Of a stretch of DNA of 64,000 nucleotides, positions 11,100 to 22,745 are shown in pieces; positions within the stretch are counted from its first letter, which is position 1, and every line of letters begins with the position of its first letter. This DNA is from Tethya wilhelma. Its lineage: Eukaryota; Porifera; Demospongiae; Tethyida; Tethyidae. Made by a program: the position numbers and the translations under genes. The stretch lies in the NCBI GenBank assembly GCA_964030475.1, contig CAXIPT010000011.1, positions 1,685,780 to 1,749,779 of the forward strand. The letters are read 5' to 3'. The notes below the pieces were generated by a model. It worked only from the letters and a program-made list of their open reading frames with translations. It did not search any database and was not told where the DNA came from.

Positions 11100-12052
11100 A
11101 GAAAAGCTAGGAAACTATAAAAATGTCCTGTTAATGTTCTCCAATCCAGAGGAAGTTACTGCAGTAGCAATTATTAAAACCAGCGAAAGATGAAAAATGA
11201 TTATTGTAACATTACTCAGACTGTCAGTAGCTACTCAAGAAGAAGTATATAGGAGAACACATGCAATTGCAGTGAGAATACGGGGTGGAACAAGGAGAGC
11301 AAAATTTAATACCACAATTATTTGTGCATGCAAAGTAACATATCATCTCCAAAATTCATTACATATACTGATCCTCAAACTTTTAAGTAACATAATATTA
11401 TTTCTTAAACTTATAAAAAAGTCTGTTCAATAAGCTATAGCCTAACTAATACTACCAATGTACATATATCACTGTCCTGTTCCACTTTTTCTTTCCCAAG
11501 AGAACTGATAGTACAAGAGTACTGTAGGAGAGTAGAAAATGAAAAGTAGCATAGAGGATATATAAAAGAGTGCATGTTAATTAAATAATAATTCTCTGCA
11601 GGTTCCAAGTAATGGTAGATCTGTNAGGTCAGTGTGATGATACTCTGGGAAAATTGGTATGGTGTGCACGGTAATCAGTGTCAGAAAATAGGGTGACTAT
11701 GATGAGTATTAAAAAAAGGGTGTACCGGAATCTTATGAGGGTGTCCAAGAATTATAGTGAGGGTGTGCAAGAATTATGCCTCTCCAGTAGATTGACCTTT
11801 GAACCTGCTAAAGTTAAACCTTTGACCCTGGTGAGCTCACCCTCATAAGATTCCTGACAATTTCCTGTATACCATCATAAGCTAGCTTGCAAGCCCTCAT
11901 TGACTATAGGGTAATTCCATGCCAAATCAACACGAAAAATGAGCACCCTCACAGAATTCAACAAAACTTGAGTTATACATACCTTACCACAAGTTATTAA
12001 ACCACACCTAATTTGGGTATCATATGTTGTATGGTTTCTCACTTATAAGCCN
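11100..12052. other. non-coding stretch with two N positions, no gene seen
   Basis: N at 11625 and at 12052. A short inverted pair (ATCTTATGAGGGTG near 11730 and CACCCTCATAAGATT near 11837) could form a hairpin. The open frame at 11197-11433 has no support. Confidence 0.4.
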
Positions 12053-12149
12053 ATAATTTAAAATTTAAAATTTCTATACAGCCTTACTATTAACTTCAAT
12101 TGCAATTTCAGGTTAAAACATAGAAGGAATCTATTTGAACTTCAAATAT

Positions 12150-13436
12150 TTATCTGTTAGTGGGAGGAAGAAGAGGTGGGTACTCATCCATGTGATCCAG
12201 TCGATAAGGTAGCTGATGTTCTGGTTCTGAAATGTTTCCTCTAATATTGTTATAGTATGCCATACAAGAGGAAAATACTACTTCAACATACTCCTTTATC
12301 TTTTGAACAGGGAAGAGGACAGCTAACAGCAAACCAATTCCATAAAAGATGTGAATTGAAATAACTGCTAAGAAACAGATTCTGACGAACAAATTAACAT
12401 ACGGAATCTCGATAAATGTTTTCATTATATGGTCACCATTCACCCATAAGAAGCCAATTGTAGTTACAAACAGAAGAACTGTATCAATGTAATTATGATG
12501 TGGTTTTCGGTATGGTTTAGAAGTTGAGAAAATGGAAAATGTAGCAAAAAACAGCACGGAAACCAAAAAGAAATAAACCAATCCTCTTGAAATAAAATTC
12601 AAACTAAGATTAAGAATCCTGACTATGAGATAGAATGCTGCAAAGTATCGGAAGTCTCGAGGTTCATCTTTGAACACACCTTGAAATACAGCTACAAATT
12701 CTCTCAAGGTCTCTCGCTGAATGTTAAAGTTGTTGAGACACCTATGAAAGCATCTACAGGGGAAGAGACACAGCAACATCAGAGGGAGGATGTTGAACAG
12801 GAGGACCATCACTAGAGCTAACACACCATAGGGAAGGTGCTCTCTACCAAAGTATTCAATCGATCCATCAACACTGAGATAACGTACTTTCAAAGGGTTT
12901 CCACTCATGTCATACAGAGTAGTAGGCATTAGCAGGTCTAATGAAGTATTGAGAATCTTTACATATGAGAGGAGGATGAATGTTGCAAATGCTTCAATGA
13001 GGCTATTTTTTACATCCCACTCGTTACGAATACACCTAAAGCATTTGTAAAATGGTCTCCATAGTGACACAACTCTAGGATAGCGATAGTGCAAATAAGC
13101 AAAAGTGTATGTGATCACACCCAACAGTAACGGATACACTGCAACAGCATAGTCCATAGCTCTTGTCTGAATGGTGGTCATATTTGGATGCAAACAAAAT
13201 GGAGTGTATAAAGAACGAAAAAAGTCAAGATTCCATATACCATAGAGTGTACTCACAGTTTTGTAAAGTGCCAAACTACCTGTTTCAGTTTTGTGTAAAA
13301 ACAGGTATTCAAGCACAACAGTTGATGCAATAGTCTGACTGGTCAAAATGAACCCATTCATTGGTCCTGAAGCTGCTGATATTCGAAACGTCAAAACTAC
13401 CACAAAGAAGACTGTCAGTGGGAGATAAGCAACAGC
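12150..13436 (-). pseudogene. receptor-like multipass membrane protein, 3' fragment on an N-bounded island
   Basis: About 430 residues are open, from the first membrane segment (IAVAYLPLTVFF) to the conserved C-terminal tail and stop. The fragment lacks signal peptide and ectodomain because the sequence stops at the N at 13437. Its translation differs from the copy at 27055-28719 at only about a dozen positions (for example KTVST/KAVST, FGREHL/FGIEHL, IKEYVEV/IKECVEV). The match runs into the 3' UTR as far as the N at 12052. The block 12053-13436 is thus the reverse complement of about 27430-28810, bounded by N on both sides. It is either a recent inverted copy or a misplaced allele. The stop is at 12150-12152. 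Confidence 0.75.
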
Positions 13437-13437
13437 N

Positions 13438-14955
13438 GACATTGAGGAAAACACCACGTTCAATAGTGGAAAAGTAATAATGTTAGTTGGAGCAACTGGA
13501 ACTGGAAAGACTACTTTGATTAATGGCTTGGTAAACTATGTTTTAGGAGTAGAATGGAAACATTCTTATCGCTTCAAAATGATTGTTGAGGAATCTCAGT
13601 CAGGTGCAGCTAAGAGCCAAACCAAATGGATCACTTCTTACACAATACAGGCTATGGAAGAGTCTCCAATCAACTATCCTCTGACAATCATTGATACTCC
13701 AGGGTTTGGAGATACTGAAGGAATTGAAAGAGATCAAAGGCTCATTGAACAGATTAGAGCCTTTTTTGGCACAAAAGGTAAAGGTGGTATGGATCAAATC
13801 CATGTTATTGGATTCGCTACACAGGCAGGTGTAGCAAGGCTGACACACCTACAGAAATACATCTTTCATTCTGTTATGGCCGTGTTTGGCAATAATGTGA
13901 AAGAAAATATTTTTATGATGATAACATTTGCTGATGGTGAAGTCCCCCCAGTATTGAAAGCTATCTCAGCAGCTGGAGTTCCTTTTCATGAAGCTGGCTG
14001 CTTCAAGTTTAACAACTCAGCTCTCCTTGCAAATAACAGCGCAAATAATACTATCAGCAAAATGTTTTGGGAAATGGGAGTCACAAGTTTCAAAGAATTC
14101 TTTAGTGAGTTATCAAAAACTGAACCAAAAAGTTTAACCTTAACAAAGCAAGTTCTCGAGGAGAGAGAGAGTCTAGAGATATGTGTAGAGGGTCTGCAAC
14201 AACAGATCCGCGATGGTTTAATGAAAATTGATACACTAAGACAAGAAGAAGAAGTTTTAAAGAAACATGAAGCCCAACTTACTGAAAACAAAAATTTTAA
14301 ATTTACTATAAAGGTTTCAAAACAGAGAAAAATTGACCTTAAACCTGGTGTGTATGTTACAAACTGCCTCACTTGTAATCGGTCATGCCATTATCCTTGC
14401 CAATTACAAAACGATGTAGATAAGTATAAATGTGCTGCCATGGGAACAAAACGAAACACACCTGAGGCCAAATGCAGTGCTTGTCCGGGAAAATGCCATT
14501 GGAAGCAACATGTCAACAATCCTTACCAATTTGAAGTGTACCAAGAAGATGAAGAACAAACATCAGAGGACCTTAAGAAGAGATACCATGCTGCTGAAGG
14601 TGGAAAAGTACAAGTACAGAAAATGATAGCAAACCTCCATGACGACTTGGCAAAGTGGTACAGAAAGGTTCTTGAAACTATTCGGCGAGCTCATCAAATC
14701 TTAAACAGATTAAGGGAAATAGCACTGAAGCCTAATCCTCTGACAGAAGTTGGATATATTGAATTGTTGATAATTTCTGAAGAACAAGAAGCTGCACCTG
14801 GATTTATAGAGCGCATCAAGTCACTTGAGAAACTAAAGGAAAAGGCTGAATTACTTCAAAAGTTGCCACCTGAGAAGATTGATTCCAATACTTCGAGTGC
14901 CGAGACAAAACCTTGGGAAAGTCTTATATCTGACATCAAGAGCCAAACAAACTAG
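13438..14955 (+). CDS. FN3-family GTPase (AIG1/septin-like P-loop), 5' end missing at sequence gap
   Basis: The frame is open from the base after N 13437 to the stop before 14956. The first residues (NSGKVIMLVGATGTGKTTLI) hold the P-loop GATGTGKT. Switch II/G3 is DTPGFGDT about 70 residues on. A TFADG stretch sits where a G4 base-specificity motif is expected, so NKxD is not recognisable. A long helical segment follows (VLEERESLEICVEGLQQQI...). Next is a Cys/His cluster (NCLTCNRSCHYPC, then CAAM and CSACPGKCHW) that could bind zinc, then another helical region. The C-terminus is KPWESLISDIKSQTN. The paralogue at 62065-64000 adds an FN3 domain before the P-loop, which is missing here because of the gap. 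The fold class is TRAFAC GTPase. The biological role is unknown to me. Confidence 0.8.
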   Translation, partial: DIEENTTFNSGKVIMLVGATGTGKTTLINGLVNYVLGVEWKHSYRFKMIVEESQSGAAKSQTKWITSYTIQAMEESPINYPLTIIDTPGFGDTEGIERDQRLIEQIRAFFGTKGKGGMDQIHVIGFATQAGVARLTHLQKYIFHSVMAVFGNNVKENIFMMITFADGEVPPVLKAISAAGVPFHEAGCFKFNNSALLANNSANNTISKMFWEMGVTSFKEFFSELSKTEPKSLTLTKQVLEERESLEICVEGLQQQIRDGLMKIDTLRQEEEVLKKHEAQLTENKNFKFTIKVSKQRKIDLKPGVYVTNCLTCNRSCHYPCQLQNDVDKYKCAAMGTKRNTPEAKCSACPGKCHWKQHVNNPYQFEVYQEDEEQTSEDLKKRYHAAEGGKVQVQKMIANLHDDLAKWYRKVLETIRRAHQILNRLREIALKPNPLTEVGYIELLIISEEQEAAPGFIERIKSLEKLKEKAELLQKLPPEKIDSNTSSAETKPWESLISDIKSQTN

Positions 14956-15357
14956 TTAACTATTATAGTTTTTTTTACTATAGTCTTTATAAGTTAGGAA
15001 TTATTAAAGCCTTCATAAGCGGTGAATATTTTAGGTTACTAATAGATTTTATAGAATAATTATATTAGTCTCCATTGTTGATCTATATTTAGTGGAGGGC
15101 CATAGTTAATCTGTTTTGTTAACTCTTTAGGGCCTAAATTTATCATGCATACTTAATTAGAATTTATGAATATTTAATTAACTTTGGTTTTTGTACATTT
15201 TTGTTCTTATTTAGCCTTAGCCACTCTCTTTTGTAGCTAGTTGAGGTTAGCTATGGTTGTACTAAGCCATGGCTATATCAAATTAGTTCTATATTTGCAT
15301 TTATTAACTTGAAAAGTTTGCAAAAACGGAAGGGGTCAAAGTTCGCCAAATGACCTG
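14956..15357. other. 3' flank of the GTPase gene, nothing further seen
   Basis: AT-rich sequence, probably 3' UTR and spacer. No open frame or repeat recognised. Confidence 0.4.
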
Positions 15358-15652
15358 CATACTTCAGAGGAGGTCCGACATCCGCGGGTTAATTGCAGAC
15401 CAATTCTAAATTAACACATCACGTGATTCACGTTTCCTGGTCTTGAAATCAGACGCAAATGCTTGGAAATAAGCTAAGTTTTGTTCTCTTTCTTGTTACT
15501 TCACTACATAAGTTGCTTAGAGGGCAAGACAACCCTTTGGAATGGTTAAGAGCTTAGATATGTGCAAGTATGGAGACCCGGAAATAATATCACACGTGAT
15601 CGCCAAGGACCTGCAATTAACCCGCGGATGTCGTACCTCCTCTATGCATACT
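15358..15652. mobile_element. 295-bp inverted-repeat element
   Basis: Arms of about 41 bp at 15358-15398 and 15611-15652 are near-perfect reverse complements. Both contain CGACATCCGCGGGTTAATTG or its complement. CACGTGAT also occurs just inside both arms. It is higher in GC and CpG than the surroundings. No coding capacity; MITE-like. Confidence 0.65.
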
Positions 15653-16194
15653 TTAGGCTTTTTTTCCAGCTTGAAGAGCAGCACTGCAAAAGCGCTTGCG
15701 TGCAGGAATAGCCTAAGCCTCCCTGCACCTTTATAGCTAGTGGCAAGCTTCTCCTGCAAAGCACTAAGAAAATGAAAGCACCTACGGTGCATAAGCCTCA
15801 GTGCAAACTAGATCAACAAAAGTATACAAGGTCATGAATGTGATCAGGCACTGAGTACAGTGAGACCACTAATACAACAAGGCCCAGCCACCTGGTCAAT
15901 CTCAAACTCCAACATAAAATATGGATTTATAATTATAGTGAGCTTTGGCCAGCCAAGTCATTATTCTCAGTTTAGCCAGTGAATGCTGGTAAACTGTGAT
16001 GACCAATGATGTCTTACACAGTGACCCAGGAATCTGGTGCTAAGTAAGGAGTACAGTGGTGTTCTGGCACAGACAAAACACACACAACCAAGTGTATAGC
16101 TCAGTTACTTAGTACCTGTCCAAGCAGAAGACAAGTGAGACAGCCTATAAGCCAACTGAGGCAAGCACAATGCAGTCTATGCTTTACTGCATTC
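15653..16194. other. non-coding spacer
   Basis: No gene or complete repeat recognised between the 15.4-kb inverted-repeat element and repeat R. Confidence 0.35.
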
Positions 16195-16394
16195 CTAGAT
16201 AACGCACACTATACGTGATGGGTGTGGTCTCGAAGCTAAGAAGCTAAAAAGCACTCAGAGAAGCACAAAAGCGTCAGATCTCAGAAACTACAGTGTTTTG
16301 CATGATGCCAAACAAAAAATTTCAAGATAACTTCGATATATGAACGTAAGTACCTTCTATTTTGACTCTTGAGCTGCCGTTCTTCAGATTATCC

Positions 16395-16444
<50 letters not shown>

Positions 16445-16495
16445 CGACTACCGTAACCCTCTGCACGTGCTACGCACGCGCTGAGGCTTAATAAG
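16195..16495 (-). repeat. interspersed repeat R (copy 1)
   Basis: Its reverse complement matches 57870-58140. Shared blocks are TAACGCACACTA, TCGAAGCTAAG, AGCACAAAAGC, ATCTCAG, GAACGTAAGT and the terminal GCACGTGCTACGCACGCGC. This copy is interrupted by a (CA)n tract. It belongs to an interspersed family, because its order relative to the large inverted duplication differs on the two sides. Confidence 0.6.
16399..16441. repeat. (CA)n microsatellite
   Basis: Uninterrupted CA dinucleotide run of about 42 bp inside repeat R. Confidence 0.9.
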
Positions 16496-17340
16496 TTAAC
16501 GTGAGTTTAAAACCAAAGGTCACAATCTTGCTGCAATCGCAACCTTTGAACTCTAAAGCCTATATCTCCCCTCCCACTAATTAGACTTAATTCTTACTTG
16601 GTATTTTAGTAGAGTGCTACCTTATATACCCAAGTGCACAACAAGTATAAAGTTCATAGCTCAAACGCTATTACTATAAAATAAAAAATGGAAAATCGCA
16701 GATTACGCGATCATTGAATACGCGCGTGCGGATAAATCCGTCTACCAGCCCTAAAGAGTTAAATAGAAATCTTTAATTTTACTTTATCATTAATTTTGAT
16801 GGTGTCCAAAACTGAAAGCATCAAAGGTGCTTAACCATCAGCACCACTTTTCTATATGATACATCAATTAATGAAGAAGATAAAGTGGTACTGGCCCAAT
16901 GGACTTAATGTTTTGAGCAGGCTAAACTGCATGGGTCAGGTAGGGTCAGACATGTAGATCTGAACAAGTGATAGCTTAAAGCTATAGCCATGCTTAGCTA
17001 CACCAGCTGAAAAATAGGCACATACATGCATCCTTATATGATACAAATGACTCCCGGGTAACAATTGCTAAAGCTCCTTAAAGCAATCAAGCCCTCTGCT
17101 ATTATAAGTACTACAAGCACAGTCACAGCACAATATCATCTATATAATAATTAATTTAGATAACACACCACAAGTGTCCTGATTAACTAGTGTCACATGT
17201 ATCAGTGGATTCAAAGCTAAATGCCCAGAGAATCCCAAAAGTTTCAATTTGAAGAAACTGCAACGTAATAGACAACAACAGAATGCATAGTTTGTTATAA
17301 CAAGTACACATTTAGTCTGTATTGTTGCATGAAGCCACCT
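16496..17340. other. non-coding stretch
   Basis: No exon or repeat recognised. The sequence is AT-rich with short polypurine tracts. Confidence 0.35.
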
Positions 17341-17497
17341 AACATCAAAGGTGCCGCTGTGCCAGTATTATATGCCATATGTCACGGTAAAACTGTAACA
17401 TCAAAGGTGCCGGTGTGCCAATATTATATGCCATATGGCATGGTAAAACTGTAACACCAAAGGTGCCGGTGTGCCAATATATGACATATGGCACGGG
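17341..17497. repeat. minisatellite, 56-bp unit, about 2.8 copies
   Basis: Tandem units start at 17341, 17397 and 17453, each beginning AACA[TC]CAAAGGTGCCG[CG]TGTGCC. The third is cut short. The unit contains the palindromic core ATATGCCATATGGCAT. Confidence 0.8.
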
Positions 17498-17889
17498 AAT
17501 TGTGTTGATAGTAACAGCTGATTCTTTTCATATGCCACTTAAGAAACAACAAAACAAGCCCGCAATATGTCACTTCCCTAGGAACAGGCGGTTGCTCTAT
17601 AGTAACGTGACGTCAATTTGGATTCATTTGTTGAAAAATGAGTGAGAGAAAGAGTGTGCAGCTATAGCTGTACCCAAAAAACGTTTCTTTGTTGCCAGAA
17701 AACTTTCTATTTTGCCAGAAATTTTCTATGTTACCTAAAAACTTGTCAATTTGAGTCGGAAGGTTAGTATCTGTTATCTTTTCAAGGTTCTTGAGACGGC
17801 AAACATTTTCCATGTTCTTTTGGTGGATCATCTACAGAGAAATTAGTTCGCTAGCCATTTTAGTACACAATTCAACCTTTCTTCATGCA

Positions 17890-18002
17890 ACAAATTACTT
17901 ATTGCATGGGCTTCTCTCATGCCACACGGATTTATTGGCATGCAGTAGTGCCAATAAATTCCATGTGGCATGCACTCGAGCCCATGCAATAAGTAATTCA
18001 TG
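17890..18002. repeat. 113-bp hairpin-forming palindrome
   Basis: The two arms of about 50 bp (around 17890-17944 and 17950-18002) are reverse complements with small differences. Both contain TTACTTATTGCATGGGC or its complement. The spacer is only a few bases. It could be a MITE or a structured RNA. Confidence 0.6.
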
Positions 18003-18047
18003 TTAGTATAAGAATAATACTGTAGTGATACATCTATAGTGGGAGTG

Positions 18048-18664
18048 TAGTCTGGAGTATCCAGACCCTTTACACGCGCGCTAAAACTACGCACGGGAAA
18101 AAGGGTCTGGTACGGACCCTAGACCTTTCGTGTCGCTCTGGAATGCAATTAGTTGCCCACGTGGACGCAATTTAAATATACTCGCGCATATTAGTAAGAT
18201 ATTTCTTTTCTTGCTCTCTTTGTCCTAGCACAAAAAACGAAGCTCAATACATAGCTAGCGAGGCAAAACTCAGCTATTCTGGGCTTTAAAATTACTAGAC
18301 TACGTAAATCTAGCAGAGTAGCGCCTTCTCTAGTGGCTTACCACGCGCTTACTCAGCCTAAATTTGAAAAAAGACTGAATCTTTTTAACCATGCTGATCT
18401 CCAACAATCGTACAAAACACAGGAGAGCTTCATCTCGTTTCAACCAGGCGTTTGTTAAAATTCTTGTCCATAAGAAAGCTGCTCTTTCAAAAACTCGCGA
18501 ACGCTCAAAACCACAAGAATTTAACTTTTACGTGACGTAAGTACAGAGTGATACTAGGCCAGAATTCTGGCCTGGGCGACACGAAAGGTCTAGGGTCCGT
18601 GCCAGACCCTTTTTCCCGCGCGTAGTTTAAGCGTGCGTGTAAAGGGTCTGGATACTCCAGACTA
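18048..18664. mobile_element. 617-bp Mutator-like non-autonomous element
   Basis: The inverted ends are about 85 bp (18048-18135 and 18577-18664). They start TAGTCTGGAGTATCCAGACC and are CpG-rich, with CGCGCG-type blocks. The flanks carry an identical 9-bp duplication, GTGGGAGTG (18039-18047 and 18665-18673). Long terminal repeats plus a 9-bp target-site duplication fit the Mutator/MULE superfamily. No transposase is encoded; the 18505-18708 open frame is within the right arm. Confidence 0.8.
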
Positions 18665-20154
18665 GTGGGAGTGTATGTCACTGAGCATACTGTTTTATTG
18701 TGTTTCATAAATTTATAGCTTTAATGCAAAAAGCTCATAAAATTAATATAAACTCACTAGAGCTCGCAAGCAATTGGAGCAGAGAATATAGCAGCATGCA
18801 CTACCATTCATACACACTAGTTGGCTTCTGAACCAGATCTCAAGGTTTATAAGTAATGGCATGACCCACATGCCAGCAAGTTAGTATGAAAGTTTAGGCA
18901 TGGTAATCTTTGTAGTGCTAAGAAAAACACGCTGCATGGTCAATGACAATTATGTGTATAAAACCACCTGAGACACAGAGCTAAAGGATATGGAAGAACA
19001 TGTGGAACTGGTTGGAAACAATCATGTACACAACAATATTTATATACCTTAAACAAGACACTAATTCCAAACATGAATGTTTTATATACAATGTGTCATG
19101 TGTGTTCGTTAAGAGAGGACATATTGGTGTTTGAGAATTGAAAAAATAGCTAGATTACACAGGGATGGATCGAGAGGAGTTCTGTAGTTTCCGTGGAATA
19201 CCTTTCTTGGGCTAGGGCCATACAATTTTTTTACAAGAAACAACAAATAATGGCCTCTTATGTAAGACAAGAAATCAGCTAGAAAGCGTGAGTTTTTGCA
19301 CAAAACTGCTAGCTAGTCAGCTCCCTAGCACGTGATCGATGCTTGTGGTAAAGTTCAAAGTTAAAATGGGTGGGGCAATAACATGGAATAGGCAAATTTT
19401 AGCAAAGGTGGGCATGGCTTTTCCACACTTTATATACAGTCTTGCAGGCACTTTATTTAGAAATCCCTTTTAAAAATCCTAGATCTACCACTGACACAAT
19501 GTGACAAAACAATAAAATAATTAATTAGGGGAAGTCTGGAAGCATATCTAAAGTGAAGGTTGCATTATTATTTGGTGGATATTTACGCTAACAATAATAG
19601 TACCATCCATATCCTTTGCAATAAATTATCAACCAGCTAACACATCCAAAGAAGAGGAGAATAGAGTATTTTTATAAGGTTAGTATATATGAGATATCCA
19701 AATTTAAATGCCGAACCCAGGCTCCTCCATCAAGGAAAGGAAAAACACTATTTCCGCAATAGGAAAGGCCCCAAATGGGCCTAAATGATAGGTAAAGGGA
19801 AGTAACACTCTTAACAGGGTACATTCAGTAACATCTTTTAAACAGAGTCATCTGTTGATTTTACTAACTAACCCAGACATGTAGGTAAAGAGTACTCTTT
19901 GGGCTTGAAAATAATTGACTTTATCATACAGCAAGCTTACTCTGGATACACAACCTAGTCAATAAAATAAAGTTGGTGGTAAAGTAGTGGCCCACAAAAC
20001 ATTTGGTAGGACACTAAGAAATGGGTTCAGTTCAGTAAAGAGAGTGTCCATTTTTAGCTGCTCTTACTATTTTCAGCCTAAACTTGGTTGCTCAGTAGCA
20101 CAGACTAGGGCCAAACAATGATTAGGAAAATGGGCAAAAATAATGGGTAAAGGA

Positions 20155-20781
20155 TAGCCTCGTTTCCAGGTTCCTCCTTCGAAAACAAGGAAGGAGAGAG
20201 CCTGGGACCAGTAGTCATGTGCATGAGTGACGTACAGGGTAGACGTCTGGTAGACGTGAGTCCACTCAGCATTACGCACTTTACCAAAATGCGTCACGCA
20301 CGTGTTCCAGTCAGTTGATGTGAGCAAAAATTTGTACATATCTACGAGCTCTGAGAGAGTTAGATATAAGACGATGGGAATAGACAAAAAAAAAAAGCAG
20401 CCAGTAGTCTCAAAAGATAGTCCAAGAAGCAACAAATAAATGGTAGTCTCTCTGAATCTTGGTTCTGTGTCCAGTCTTGATCTTTCAGTCTGACCAAACC
20501 AAGGAAGCGACGATCACAAACGCTGTTTGAGAAGTACATCTTAACTCTTAATTGGCACACAAGACTGAATGACTTTGAACAAGTAAATTTTTTATGGTAG
20601 TTTTTTTTCAAACATTCTTTAGTTCTGTTCTGTTCTCGGTCGCTCCCAGGAAACCTTCTCTTGCTAACTAACTTGAATTACATAAAATAGTACGTCACTC
20701 ACGTGACTACTGGTACCAAGCTATCTCCTCCTTTATTTTCGAAGAAAATATTCGTGAAGGAGGAGCCTGGGAACGAGGCTA
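20155..20781. mobile_element. 627-bp Mutator-like MITE with TAGCCTCGTT ends
   Basis: The ends are inverted (TAGCCTCGTTTCCAGGTTCC on the left; its near-complement, ending GGGAACGAGGCTA, on the right). Flanks are GGTAAAGGA (20146-20154) and GGTAAAGGG (20782-20790), a 9-bp duplication with one change. The duplicated partner near 60105-60125 has the unoccupied sequence GGGTAAAGGGTAG, so this is a filled/empty pair. Confidence 0.75.
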
Positions 20782-21890
20782 GGTAAAGGGTAGTACACAC
20801 ATAGTCATCTGTTGCCAACTCAAATGTATAGATAAAAGGTGCTCTATGGGCTTGAAAATGATTAACTTCATAATGCTGCAAGCTTACTTTGGACACACAA
20901 TTGAGACAGAGTAAGTTGAACTAGTCGTGAACCACAAAGTTTGTAAAAGTGGCACAAAAGGAATCACTGAAAGAGTAGGACACTGAGAGAGGGGTAAGAA
21001 TAGAATGGGAAGAGTTAATTCAGTAAAAGTTTGGGCCTAGTCTGTCCTAGAAACCAAGTTTACGCTGAAAATGAGGAAATTTATACCAGGCAGAGAGAAG
21101 TGGGTTTTAACTGTATAATAATTGCATACCTGAATTCCAAAGTCTGGATGCTTGGAAAGGATCATGGTTGTGACTCTCTTAACACGACATCAGAGTAGCT
21201 TCGACGTCCACCTTGGCCAGAGACTCGAAGACAACGCAGACAACGCAGACAACGTAAGAAGACACAGCAGAGCATGAGGACAAGATGAGAGAGAGCAAAT
21301 CACACTGCGCATGTGTGTAAAAATTAACCTCACGTGATACTGGAAGCAAACACGCGGTAAACTCATGACTCTCTTTGTCTCTAAGAAGCAAATCTGACAC
21401 TGCAACGTCTACAGCAGAGACACTCTCGGTCCATAAGTTGTGCCAGGTAAGATTGTACATTCCTCTATCAGTAGCTCAATTTATAACAACTTATTGTAGC
21501 GAAGATCATGTCAAGTTCACCATCCCGGATCAAGTTACAGCTCAAACTCAGTGTAGCCAGACCGTCTGTTGCCCACTGGGCCACTTCACTGAAAGGTTAT
21601 TGATGTTTACATACTGAGCAGAAAGGTGAGTTTTGTAGCATAAGCAGTGGTATGTCGGACTGTCCACGTATTCCTGAGCCTGAGGGTCAGCTGAAGACCA
21701 TAAATAGGCTGTTTCATGCCTCCACGAGTGAAAATCGATTGTGGGCAGGCATACGTAAATTTGCATGTGTAATTACATGTCCATACAATTTCTTAGCTAA
21801 CTTGCTAGCTAGCTCAGGCTAAGGCCATAGATGAGTTATATGGAGGACTATATTATCAATGAGTATATGCTAGCTGTGTCTATGGTTCTG

Positions 21891-21999
21891 TAGCCTCGTT
21901 CCCAAAAAATGCGCGAGGAAAAACGCTTCCGTGGCTTAACTTTGTAACTCGCAAAATATAAAATATGCGCCACAGAAGGAAGGCCTGGGTACGAGGCTA
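21891..21999. mobile_element. 109-bp Mutator-like MITE, TAGCCTCG ends, 9-bp duplication
   Basis: The ends TAGCCTCGTTCCCA and TGGGTACGAGGCTA are inverted repeats. The flanking 9 bp ATGGTTCTG is exactly repeated (21882-21890 and 22000-22008). The same element with the same duplication is present in the inverted partner (about 59156-59263), so it inserted before that duplication. Confidence 0.75.
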
Positions 22000-22463
22000 A
22001 TGGTTCTGTACGAGCATGCAGAAATATGAATGGAGTCTTGATTTTTTTTCTCAAATTGTTGCCTGATGCGAGGAGCTGACCTGACAGAAAAGCTGCCTGG
22101 TACCAACAGAGTGGTAGCTTGAAAAAAAAAATACAAAGACAAAGATGACTGACGCTTAATGTTCTTATTTTGCTGGTAAACCATTCGCTTCTCAGCTGAG
22201 GCAGCATTCAAGATCAAGCGTGCAAGACTGTCCAGCATCTGTCATACCAGCCTCTTAGAAGTTCTCGGAGACAAAAAACTGTTGTTACTATTTCTTTCAG
22301 CCCTTTGCTCCATATGGTTAAAGCTGTCAAAGATATCACTCTACTAGTAGATTAAATTCTACAGTACTGAGTACTAGCTCTGAAACAGAAAAAACACACG
22401 CGTATTATATATGGTAAGTAGATTAAGAATCGCATCATATTATTGAAATACTATTGAGTAGCT

Positions 22464-22464
22464 N
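22464..22464. other. single N at a duplication edge
   Basis: The N marks the point where similarity to 58690 onward stops. It is probably a contig join. Confidence 0.6.
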
Positions 22465-22707
22465 TATAACTTATAGTATTGTACAAATCTCCAAGAAGTT
22501 TCCTAGCAGTTATATTGCAAGTGTAGACACTGTAAGCCTCTAGGTGTAGAGTGGCAGTATAGGGTCCTTCTCCCCCAGCTCTCACTGTCACACTGTGATG
22601 CTACCAGGTTCAGGGAAATGATCTCAGCAGCAGCAGAATTATTATTATTATTATTCAGCAATCAAAGATATTTGAGTTATAGTAACTGATCCTATAAACA
22701 TACACAA

Positions 22708-22745
22708 ACAAGGAGTGGGCGAGCGAAGCGAGCCCCACTCCTTGT
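22708..22745. repeat. short GC-rich hairpin
   Basis: ACAAGGAGTGGGC is followed after 12 bases by its reverse complement GCCCCACTCCTTGT. More small hairpins follow at about 22774-22803 (CCAGACCCCC/GGGGGTCTGG) and 22833-22853 (CAGCGCCAGA/TCTGGCGCTG). This is a dense cluster of palindromes just upstream of the Death-domain exons. Confidence 0.6.

Larger units (their letters stand above)
18765..22463. repeat. left arm of large inverted duplication (partner 58690-61455)
   Basis: Read in reverse complement, consecutive blocks match 58690-61455. Examples are the 3' edge with TATTGAAATACTATTG against CAATAGTATTTCAATA, the tract at about 21470-21640 against 59520-59700, and the tracts near 20090 and 19430 against 60190 and 60870. 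The right edge coincides exactly with the N at 22464. The left arm holds insertions absent from the right. I see no convincing gene inside. The open frame at 21179-21460 is partly kept in the partner (59793-59978) but has no domain signal. Confidence 0.7.

Noticed and set aside
17341..17497. Possible CRISPR array
   Set aside because: The units are contiguous tandem copies without spacers, and the host is plainly eukaryotic.
20073..20611. Several minus-strand open frames near 20.1-20.6 kb
   Set aside because: They cross the 627-bp MITE. They are composed of transposon sequence and absent from the duplicated partner.
21179..21460. 93-residue frame with partial conservation at 59793-59978
   Set aside because: The similarity is explained by the DNA duplication. 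The frame is not kept over its full length and shows no domain.
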